From Hericium rajendrae (taxonomy: Eukaryota > Basidiomycota > Agaricomycetes > Russulales > Hericiaceae), in NCBI GenBank assembly GCA_033439255.1, contig CM065886.1, forward strand, positions 2,356,001-2,420,000: a DNA stretch of 64,000 nt. Reading direction: 5' to 3'. This document shows, piece by piece, positions 21,700 to 32,054 of the stretch (position 1 is its first letter; every line of letters starts with the position of its first letter). The notes beneath the pieces were generated by a model. It had not been told where the DNA came from. It did no database searches and worked only from the letters and a program-made list of their open reading frames with translations. A program made the translations under genes and the position numbers.

Positions 21700-23849
21700 C
21701 AGCGCAACTCAGCGAAGAATTTGGCGTGTACGGCATCATTGAGGGAACGTTAATCGAAGACGGACTCGAGAGCGGAGGCGCTCCGCGGACGCGCATTCCG
21801 AGCGCTGACTCATTCCAGAGCGCCCGGATGCAGACGTCGGCCAGATGACCGCACGAAATAGCAGCGTCCGTGGTGAACAAGTGCGGCCAACACACAGCTG
21901 GCCGCGAAATCTTCTGGGGATGCGCGACATGCAAGCGATAGCATCACGCCGCGCTCTGCGGACGAAGCTGGAGAATGCCCCGCGATCCAGAATTCTGCCA
22001 AGGCGTGCCACGGCGCTTCGAGGTCAAATACTGTACATGACTACCGCCGCAAATGAGCAACATCGCGTGGGACCTGCTTGTCCAGCGACACGACGACAGT
22101 GCTGTGCCCTGCCATGCAGAGATATCAATCCACAGGCAGCCGCAATGAACGCAAACTGTCCACCCACCTAGATACTGTAAATGTCGGCATAGCCGCCTTC
22201 ACAACTCCCTCAAATCAAATTCAGCGTCGTCGCCGACCCTGCACCTCCCTAGACCTCCCTGCACGCTCTCGCCGAGGGCGATCACGAATGAAGGGTGCAG
22301 GACATCCGATTATCATTTTCGGACACTACGTCATCGCGCAGGTCCCGCGGCCCCTGGCCCCATATACGGCCGCGCGCTAGGGCTGTGGACCACTATGGAC
22401 GCGCGCAGGTCCAGCCCTCCCGCACGACGCCAAACCCCCACACGCCCATTCGCGGACCCGAAGCTGCAGCGCCGCATCCAGACCGAGAGAGCACACTGCC
22501 CAAACCGGCAATGCAGTGCCCCAATGCATGCGCCATACGCGCCTGGAAGCTGCAAGCCCCGCGAGGCTATTCGCGCGCGTGGCCATATCGATACCAGAAC
22601 GGGCGGCGTGGCACGGGCGGAGGCTTTCAATCATGGTGGAGAAGGTTCGCTTCGGCTGGAGGGCTCGAAGAAGGCAGACAGGCAGTGGACACATACCCGT
22701 TCTAACTCTGCAGTGAGAGCATGTGTCTGGATCCGCGATGAATCCGAGCGTGGTATCAGAGAGCGGACGTCCGCAATGCAAATGTCGCCATCGTGTCAGA
22801 GGCGGCCGAGAGCGCACGCGACAACAGGCGAAAACGATGATGGAGACACTGAGTTAAGAGCTCGAGGGGGAACGAGCGGAAACCTGGTACGTATATACAT
22901 GAACGGAGGAAAATCGTACTACTTAACCCCGCCAGGTCCGCTGAATGCCCGCGTCGTCATCGACGACAGCTGACCCTTGTCCATCAGACACCCTCTCGTC
23001 TCCCGACACCCTCACACATCGCCGCGTGTGCCCGACCGCGATGTGCGCTGTCACTGTACTGTCAATGACAGAAGTACTGCCAGATCCCTCCAACACGCGA
23101 GCGTCGCCATCGCCGCGTGTGCCCCACCCGACCCGCGCTGTCAGCACCAGCGACAGAACCGCAGATCGCCACCGCGGCGCACCAGGCACACCACGCGATC
23201 GAGACATGGCACGCATGACACGGGACAGACGGTACCTGCGCACCGCGACCTCACGCCCACCCCAAGATCTAAAAATCTATGTATTCGCCCCGCAAGGGAG
23301 GCATGCAAAATACCTACAATAAAAACACAATAAGAACAACAACAACGAGCGTAGGGTGCGGCGGGGCCGCTTTTAGGCTGCTGTGAGCGGGGAGGAATGT
23401 CTAGGGGTAGATGGTGTATGCGGTACAGTATGTGCGATGCGATGCGGTATGTAGGGAGCGAAGGAAGACGGGGGTAGAGTGGTAGGGCTGGGCGATGAGT
23501 TAGCGGGCGGACGAGATAGCAGAGCGAAAGCGTAAGGAGCGTGAAATCCAGATGGAGCATAGCGGATGAAGGAGAGTGGGCGCCGGTGGCGCAGTAAGAG
23601 AACGTGAGCGAGAGATCGTAAGGAGCGTGAGCGTGTACGTGGTAGCACAACAAAGCGAAAGCAGTACAACACAGCGAGCGTACAAGCCCGGCAATGGGGC
23701 GGGGATGGTACCAGCGATACAGATATCTGCAGTGTACAATCCATATGAGGGGTTGATGCGTGTGTTTTTACAATTGTGTCCTCGATCGTGCCAGACCGCT
23801 ATCGGTACAGTTTGAATACAGACGCGTTGCGTCGCGTTAGGTTGGTGGG
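21700..23849. other. GC-rich region without a supportable gene
   Basis: Many overlapping frames on both strands are rich in Arg/Pro/Ala, as expected from GC-rich noncoding DNA. Degenerate direct repeats of a CCCTCxxACACxxCGCCGCGTGTGCCC type occur near 22985-23130. Nothing else is recognised. Confidence 0.4.
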
Positions 23850-24023
23850 GTGGGCGGGTCGTCTTCCCTCGGCACAGTGGGCGTGCCGTCTTCGTTGGCG
23901 CGTTTAGCGCAAGGCAGGCCGGAACAAGCAGCGCTCAGAAGCGCCGCTTGTCCTCGACCCAGGAGAGCACAACGCTCCCGGCGCCCTGAATATGCACTTG
24001 CGCCTGCAAGCGGCATACCTACA

Positions 24024-26119
24024 TTACAACGCCCCGATCAATCCCCATGCCACAACAAACCAAGCAGCAACACGCACCGTATCAGCAACGTCCGCGCGCT
24101 TCCAGCGCACCTCAATCGCGCCATCCGACCTCCGCACAATCCTGCGCACCTCCCCAAACCCCTCGCACCACGCCCGTACCGCCGCCTCCCCGCGCGCATC
24201 ATCCCTTGCGAGCCCGTTGACGACGAGCCGCCGCGCGCGCGGGCGCGCCCACGAGAGGCGCTTGCGCCGCGTGATGGTCTCGTCGCCCTCGCCGTCGGTG
24301 ATGTAGCTCGGCAGCACGGGGCGCGCGAACGCGTCGTCGGCGACGTAGCCCGCGTTCGAGATGCACGACGCGTCGCGCGAGCCCGCGAAGCCGCTCGCGG
24401 AGATGAGCGACGCGGAGGTCGCGCTGTCTGTGCGCGGGCGGAGCGGGGCGCGCAGCGCGAATTCGGCGGGCGCGAAGGCGGTGTCGGTTGGGGACGCGGG
24501 GTCCTCGACGATCGGGAAGGCGGAGGAGAGCGGCGTGCGCGGCATGGGCGAGGGCGCGGCAGAGTTGAGTGCGCTCGGGATGGGTGTCGGGGGCGGCGCT
24601 TTGGGCGTGCTGGAGCGCGACTTGAAGCCGAGCGAGGAGAGCACGCGCTTGCGGATGGACTTGCCCTTTGTGGGCGAAGCTTGCGTGCTGCGTGGCAGGG
24701 GCGGCGGGTCGTCCGCGCCGTGCACAGACGTGCCCACGCTCCAGCGGCTGACGCAGTGATCCATGCCCTGCGGGTACACGCTGAGGTAGCCCTCAGCCTG
24801 CCGTGCGGGGGCAGGTGCGTGCACATGGACGTACTCCGCGTCGTCTTGTTCGACGACGGGCAGGTGGATCTGCGAGGCAAAAGTGCCGCGGACGGAGGAC
24901 AGGGATGAGGAGTTCGTCAGCGGCGGCGTGTCATTGACGGACACTGTCAACGTCGGCGTGCTGGGTGTCGTAGGCACCGTAGGGACGAGTGCAGGCTCGA
25001 GCGTAAAGGAGAGCGTCGTCGAGATGGATGGGAAGCGCGATGCGCGGCTTCGCAGGGAGGCATAGGACGCGGACGTCACGAGCGGCGGTGCCTCCGGGCC
25101 GGTGGCTGCAGTTGCACGTGCACGGAGGGAAGCGTAAGATGCTGACGTCATCAGAGTGTGCTCGGGGCTGGCTCGGTCCCGCAGGGAAGCAAGTGATACC
25201 GCCGGCGCCAACACATGTTCGCGACCTGGGCGCTCCAGCGATGTTTTAGGGCTCGTTTTACGGCGAATGATGGGGGAGGGTGGGTGCGAGTGGGTGTACA
25301 CCACTGCCGGGGGAGAGGAGTAAGCTGGAAAGCTTGGCGTCCGAGGTGACGTTGATGGGGAGGTGGCTGTCGTGGGCGTGTCTGCCCAGGATGGGAATAC
25401 CGCGGAGGAGGGTGAGGAAGGGAAGGGCGGCGTTCGAATGGATTCTGAGAAAGGGACAGGGCTCGAGGGGATGGAAGGGAGAGGCTATGTTTGCGGAAGC
25501 GAACAGAAGACGTCAATGGACATTACGCGGCAGGAATAGGAACAGTGGCAATCACCTTGTCGCGATTGGAGGTAGACCGGGAGTGTCGCAGACGACTGTA
25601 CCTCACGTCGGGTTTCGCGGGGACAGACGGTGTCGATGACGCTGCCGACGAACAGGGCACGCGCCACGAATTCATCTCGCGGACGAGGTGCTCGAGCGCT
25701 TCCTCGCGCGATGGCTCGGGGCCGGCGACTTGCGCTTCCGCGCCGTCACTTGGGGGCTCCGGGAACAGATCATAGGCATCACTGTGCGGTTCAAACTTTG
25801 TCTCGCGTGCCTCATCCTCATCATTCTCCACCAGCGGGCCCTTGGGCGGTCGGTGGTCCATGGGGAACACGTAGTCGACGTCGGCGTCGTCGAAGTGGAA
25901 GTCGTCGGGGAGAAGCTTGGATTCGCGGAGCGCAAAGTGCTGCGCGAACTCGTCGTGCTCGCGGTCTAGCTCCGCTTCGGAGAGCGCGAAGTTGCACTGC
26001 GCAGCGACCCAGTCCGCGATGCGCGTGTTGTCGATCGCGCGAGCTGCGGCAAGATCGTCGAGAAGGTGTGTGGGCATGTGTGCATCGGGGTGTCGATGCT
26101 CGGAAGGGCAAGGATACAT
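24024..26119 (-). CDS. Ser/Pro-rich protein with possible RRM-like C-domain and terminal hydrophobic helix
   Basis: Two exons, 25556-26119 and 24024-25484, joined in phase 0 across a 71-base intron, give 674 residues. The acidic N-terminus is rich in helix formers (ADWVAAQCNFALSEAELDRE), with DYVFPMDHRPPKG after it. The middle is low-complexity Ser/Thr/Pro with three similar blocks (TSASYASLRARA, TSASYASLRSRA and related). The C-terminus reads ARRLVVNGLARDDARGEAA, WCEGFGEVRRIVRRSDGAIE and VRWKRADVADTV. That strand-helix-strand order looks like an RNA-recognition-motif fold, though without clear aromatic RNP residues. The last 15 residues (VAAWFVVAWGLIGAL) are hydrophobic and could be a tail anchor. 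High GC and strong antisense frames are side effects. Function unknown. Confidence 0.68.
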
Positions 26120-28180
26120 AGCGCGTGGCTATGGACGAAGGCGTGAGGGAGCGGAAGAAGTGGGACGGAGACGGAGTAGTGTGCTGGCTGGACGGTGCGT
26201 ATAAGAAGCTGCGAGTCAGAAGTGAAAAGTTTGATGCCATGAGGCCGTGTACGTACGTTAGCGCGGTGGGTGTTGGAAATCTGGAAGTCCGAGACGGGTC
26301 GCGGAACGAGAGGTAATCGATGATTGTTGTTGCGGACGAGCTTGTATCGTCGGAGGTGGGTGTCGGGATAAAAGCCAGACAGCGGGTGGGAGAGGGAAGG
26401 AAGGACAGAGTGAGCGGAGGTTTATGTACGGGGAGACGACCCTGGCTTCGAGGAATAGTCCCTTCGAATTCTTCACAAGCACTCACCCCGCCAACAAATC
26501 CAATTCCCGTCTTTTTCCAGACCGTGGACCTCCACCGGCAGCCCGGCTCGCACGTAATTCACACCCTCGTTCCCTCGCTTGTCTCCGGAAACGTGTCCCA
26601 CGCCACACCGCGCTCCCAACCGAGCCACGCCCCGCCCCGCCCCGCCTACACCAGGGGTGACTTGAGTGAAGGGCATCGCAGACAACAAAACACGCTGCTG
26701 CTAGCTTCAACTTTGTTCACCACGTTTTGTTCTATCGACCATTGTTGTCTTAGATGCCCCGCGCACGGACCGTCTCGTGGACGCGCGGACGTCGACGCGC
26801 GCAGGTGCTGATCTTCGTCGCACAGTCTTGATGGCAGCGTGATGGTACCGACTTGCGATCGTATTGCAGTGATCATCCCACCGCTCTCGTCAACGTCGAA
26901 GCCGCCTCAGACTCAATTTCAGAACGCGAACTCTCCCATCCCACGGCGCGCGTGGGTCTCGCGTGCGTCCCGTCCCCGGCTGCTCGCCCACCCTCACTTT
27001 GCCTTTCGAACCCGCCCCCGCGCGCTAAAACGCGTGCGCGCACAGCTGACACGATCAGTCCCATCGGGCACGATGCATCCCCATCCCATCCTGCCCGACG
27101 ATCATCTACCGGCGCACCACACTCTCGACCGCACGCCCCGTTATGTTGAGAACGCGTCCCTAAATCCAGCAGTCTTCCGCGCGCGGCGGAAGCCTATTCG
27201 CGTTCGCAAATGCGACCGCATTGCCCAACTGCGTCCGAGCTTCCAAACCTTACCGCGGCTTCTCCGCATCGCAGTATATTCGGACTTGCCTGTGCTTGTG
27301 CGCGACGGCCTCGCCCGTGCAGCGGTACTGTACGTCCCACAGCCCCCCACGGCGGTGTGCCCGTCCCATGCAGCCCATTCACTCCGTTTCTCGTGGCCCG
27401 CAGCCCACGCGAACACCGAGCCCGCGCAGGATTGGCACGCCCGAACGCAATACCGCTCTTGGCGAAATACCGCTCCGAACGATCCTGCCCGCCGCATCTC
27501 GTAATGCTTCCTCTGCGCCCGTGCGTATTTCCGCATGTGCGAAGTGCCAAGGCTTCCCCGGTCCGCAGTTTGGCTTTTCGAGGCTGGCTTCGACAGGCTG
27601 TGCGGTGGGCGCCGCTGAAGGCCACGAACAATGATGCAATGACGCGTGAGATGGGTGATGGGACTACAGCACGGGGCCAGACGGATATGCGCGCGCGAAT
27701 TCGAACTGGAAGGTGAGATGAGACGTCTTATGGCATCGTCTCGTTCGCGCGATCCACGCGCACGAGCATCAAGACAGTCACGCGATATTTCGTAGGTTCG
27801 TCGTGTTGAAGGCTCTGGAGCATCGTCGTCCGTGGTCTTTCGACGGTGCGCGACGGACACCCTGTCGAAGTGGATGTGTCGCTGTTGATGCAGGACCTAC
27901 TCAGTCCGGATGTTGGCCGCGGACGTTTGAGACTCGAGATGCGACGCGGTATCTTTCTTGGGACGGATGTTTGATCTGTCGAAGTGGACAACGCTGTTAA
28001 TTCGAACTTAGCCAGATCCCTGCCACAGCGTTCGAGACGCGATGGCCTCCGTGGCACCGACACTCCGCGTGGCGTCGCCACGCTGCCTGTCATTCAACTG
28101 ATCGAGGACCTCCGAGGCGGATCAGCCCTGCACGTCGTGCTCGTGGGACGCAGGCACGCCGCTCCTGTATTGGCGCAGGC
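26120..28180. other. GC-rich stretch without a supportable gene
   Basis: Contains the upstream region of the minus-strand gene at 24-26 kb. The long frames (26839-27504 plus, 27141-27860 minus) start at non-ATG codons or have Arg/Ser/Pro shadow composition, and no splice chain is evident. Confidence 0.35.
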
Positions 28181-28189
28181 ATGGCTTCA

Positions 28190-29330
28190 AGCAGTCTATG
28201 TTGTCCTCGAGGCACGCGTCGCTCAGGCCCCAGCTATTCTCGTGCGTGCCTCGTTGGGCTTCTCTGCATGCTTTGATGCTGGTGTTCCCTGTTAAGCAGC
28301 TCATATTGTTGCTGAGGCACGCATCGTCCAGACCGCATCCAAGCTATTCCGGTGCGTACCTCGCCGGGCTTCAATTTGTCTGTCTTAAACAGCTCATTTC
28401 TTACTCGTTGCGGTTGTCCAGGGCCCCTCATTTCCAGATATTATCGTGCGTGCATGTCTCTCGCCGCATTTCGTCTATCTGCGCAGGCCCGCGCGCACGT
28501 ATCACTGATAGACGTGCACACGACAGCAGGCACTAGGCACCCCCGCTCCGGGCGACGCACAGCACAGGCACTGTCCTCTCCCGGTCCATCTGCGCTTTTT
28601 CCCGAGCCTTCTCGCCCGCAGACGCTGATAACAAGCTCATAAGCATGAATGTAGACATGAATGGCAGCAGCAGGCACTAGGCACCCCTCCGGGCGAATAC
28701 AGCACAGGCACTCCTTTCTTGGTCCGTGTGCCGAGCTTTCTCACTCGCACATGCTGATAGCAAGCCCATAGACGTGGATGTAGACATGAATGGCAGCAGC
28801 AGGCACTGAGGCACCTGCTCCCAGTATAGCAGACGGGCGCTGCTTCTAGACACGGTGCGCTCCTCCACCGATGTACGCCCACACTGCGCCCACGGTGCCA
28901 CAAAGGCAAGCGCAAGGCGGACCGCGCCTGATCTCAGTCGCGGTCCCGCGCTTGCATCCGCGCAGGCTTGGCTTTACTTACATACTCGACATATTGTGTC
29001 GTTTCGTTGTTGAGATACCCGCTTAGGCTCCACGCCGACATGCGTTGACCCAAGGCAAACACAAGGCCCGCCCAGCTGTTCTCTGCGTACCTTGGGCCAT
29101 ATCCGTCCTTCGTCTACCCAGCCTCGTACATCCCATTCGGTCGTACATATACCATCGACATAAATACTCGACGTATCGTGTCGTTTCGTCGTTGAGGTAA
29201 GCACCATCTAGGCTCCGCCCCGATGCGAGTTGACCCAGGGCCTGCCCAGCTATCCTCGTGCGTACCTTGGGCCATATACGTCCTTCGTCTACCCAACCTC
29301 GCACATTCTATTCGGTCACATACGCCAATC
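28190..29330 (+). repeat. Array of degenerate tandem repeats
   Basis: Three sub-arrays follow one another. Units of about 110 bases have CAGCTATTCTCGTGCGT cores at 28231 and 28341, and a weaker one near 28436. Units of about 130-145 bases begin GCAGGCACT at 28526, 28670 and 28799. Units of about 182 bases begin TACTCGAC at 28983 and 29165. The first and third types share the CAGCT..TCTCGTGCGTACCTTGGGC core (also at 29073 and 29247), so the array probably grew from a common ancestor. Confidence 0.7.
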
Positions 29331-31117
29331 GGCATGGATCGGGCACTGGGCATCCCGATTCTGGCACTCATGCCGGCGGTGCACCGTTAATGAACCGTCC
29401 TTCACTAACGTACGCCAACACTACGCCCACATACACCTCCACGATGAGTCAACTCCGCTCCGCATTTCCCTTCCCAGCCGAGACCCGCCCGTGCCGTACT
29501 CAAAAAATAAGCGCATCTCCATTCGCGTCCTCGTCGTGCCCGCGACGTGTCGATTGCGCAGCGCAGCGTTCCGTGTTATGTACGTCTCTGTACGTACCGG
29601 TGACCAAGAATAAGTTACTTACGCTGCTGTACACCGGCCGGTCCAGATTCGGAGAACGAGCGTCGACCCGGCTCATAGTGCTCCCTTCATACTGCCATCT
29701 CAACCTAAAAAGGAAGAAGCGTTTTAAGGGTCTGCTTGGAGACTACTCCCTTCAGTGCTTCAATGCCAGCATGGCCGCATCCGAGCCCCTTCGCATCGAA
29801 CCCGCCCGCATTCCAGAATCGAAAACGCAATCTGGCGCTGTGTTTAAACTTCGCTACAGCGCCACGTCCGTCAGTGGCGCCCCGCTCTGGCGCCCACCGA
29901 CGCCCGAGCGGATCCACGCACAGCTGCATTCATCCGTCCCAGATGGATTGCATAAGGTCCACGTCCAGACTCAGGTCCTGCCGGCGGCCCAACCCAGTCG
30001 CGAGCAGCTCAAATTTGCCATGCCAATCTCCGCGGGCGGCATCCGAGAAGCCCCATCGGGCGCGGGGCTGATTCAGACGCGGAGGCGGCAGCATGCTACG
30101 CGCTTCCCCCATCCGGTGCACACCCCCGCCCTGGGCCCGTGGCGGCTTTCGTGCGCGAGCCGTTGACGTGCGGGTGTCAGCGGCGATCGCCACTCCGGCC
30201 CCCCCGCGATGTACATCTGGTGTGTCGAGGACGCACGTCTGCGCGCTGTGTTCGTCTGTGGATCCGCTGTCGGGCGTTTGCATGTATGATGTCGGGCTGG
30301 AATGGACGCGGCATGTCAGTATACTCAGATGAGCGTGGCGATGAGATACGATGCTGGCTGAGATTTCATTTCTGTATGTCAGTGCCGCAGTTGCTTAGAA
30401 CCCGGCGCGCTCGTATCGACATCGCGGGCCTCCCGAGGGTGAGTTCCCAGCTCTATCGTCGTGGTCCAGGGAGTCCACGCCTTTTCGACGGCACCTCCCG
30501 TCCCGCACGAGCGCTGCAGGATTGCCCATCCATCGCCGACCTCGATCTCCCTAGCACGCCTAGACGCTCTTCCCTTAATAGCCTATCTAGTGCTATGACG
30601 GACGGGCATCCGGCTACTAACCATTTGACGTGGGCCCTGATCGTGGAGCAGTTGTCCGAGGCGGGCGTCGGAGTTGCTCGAGTGGGAGGAGTTCCGCTTG
30701 GTGGCCGGGCTCGGGCATGAAGGCCTTAGATGATGCGTTGGCGCGGAAGGTGTCAGCGACAGATGGGGGCGTCGGTGGCCTGCATTCTGCGCCAGTGGAA
30801 GAGCAAGAAGGCGTAGGGAAATGATCGATATGGAGACGAAGCGATCGCATTCAAGCTTCAGTGCTCATGTTGTCCTGCCTTGCCGGATAAGAAGCGTCGT
30901 TCCGCGCACGAAGATGGCAGGCCAAGGGTAGAGAAAACACTGGGCGGGCGCGGCAGATAGAACGCGAAGGGAAAGTGCTCAGCTGGATGAGTTCCGAAGG
31001 AATCCGCATTCGACTTCTGCTGTGGCGTTTTCATATGGATAGGCTTCGTCTTCTCTTGTCTAGGGTATGAATTCAGACATTCAGCTCCCAAAATTGTGTA
31101 GAGCGACCGCGGAAAGA
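29331..31117. other. Region without a supportable gene
   Basis: Plus-strand frames at 29258-30166 and 30139-30720 are long but start inside repeats or at weak codons and have shadow composition. No domain or splice chain seen. Confidence 0.35.
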
Positions 31118-31559
31118 CCATAAAATTGGTGCTATCTCAAGCGAGGCCGTGCACCTTCTACAAGAGCGCGGAGGCAAAGCGCCTGGGTCTGCTTTGGGGG
31201 ATGTCGCGATCAAGTTCCACCTATATATTCCTAAACATCGATACTGTATATCGTTAACCGTCGTCAAAGAGAAGACGTACTAAGAAGTGTAACTCCCAAA
31301 CCTGAGTTCCGTAGCTTCGACTGGATCGACGAGCTCAGCTGCTCCGCGAAAGTCGGCACCGACAGGCAAGCATCGGAAGTTCATTACGCCAAAAAAGGCC
31401 ACAGATCCAGAAGCCTATGCTTTGGCCAAAGCTGAAACGGAGGTCGAAAATTCAGACGCAAGTGTGCATATGATGGTGGTCCTAGATGACGCTGTCCTTG
31501 TCGCGAAGGCGGCTGCCGGCCGCTGCTCACTAGCCCGGGCGGTGGTTAGATTGATATAA
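31118..31559 (+). pseudogene. Tail of a further zinc-finger-unit copy
   Basis: The frame from about 31118 reads KIGAISSEAVHLLQERGGKA, then DVAIKFHLYIPKHRY and CISLTVVKEKTY. A second frame about 31310-31559 reads STSSAAPRKSAPTGKHRKF and ATDPEAYALAKAETEVENSD. The first part matches KHHLYSAKYYWCISLTVVEK just downstream of zinc-finger copy B (35030-35110). So this is probably the 3' part of another, otherwise lost, copy. No start codon or finger remains here. Confidence 0.45.
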
Positions 31560-31859
31560 CGGTAGATCGCCAGCTGCAACTCTGACCCGGACGGCGTCCC
31601 TGCAGCCCTATTGCTGCATCTCTACCTGTTCTTCATTGTGCGTAATTTCTACAGCCGTTTACAAATCCATAGGCCCCCCTCGGCAGAAGTTGATAGATAT
31701 CGCAGCGTACGTCGGACATTCAACATACAGGTGGAGCTTGATTCTAGCTCGCACCTGGCCAACCGGTGGCAACGGCAGCACGGCAGGAGGGGCGGGACAT
31801 GATCTGGCACGGTCGTAAGCGATTTCCGACCTTCGCCGACTCAAACACGATCTCTATAT

Positions 31860-32054
31860 CTTACATTCTCGGGAAGGCCTATCGATTTGTAAACGGCTGT
31901 AATGCTCCGGTCGATTCATTTTGCTTTCTCGCAGAATATGCGAGACCATCATAGCAACCGGTGCAACCGGAAGAAATGTTGAGATATCTTCAAGAGTGGC
32001 GCCCGGCAGAGGCGCCGGGCGTGCATGACTTTCGAACGGACCGTCAAGTCACAA
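31860..32054 (+). repeat. Direct repeat, matched at 37640-37830
   Basis: The stretch ending in GGTGGCGCCCGGCAGAGGCG (TGGCGCTCGGCAGAGGCG in the other copy) recurs in the same orientation. With 31195-31600 it forms a block duplicated at 35035-35360 plus 37255-37830. Confidence 0.65.

Noticed and set aside
23850-24908. 352-codon plus-strand frame and the 280-codon minus frame at 24038-24880
   Set aside because: Shadows of the GC-rich coding exon at 24024-25484, with Arg/Ala/Pro composition.
26839-27860. Overlapping 221- and 239-codon frames on opposite strands
   Set aside because: GC-rich shadow composition, non-ATG starts, no splice chain.
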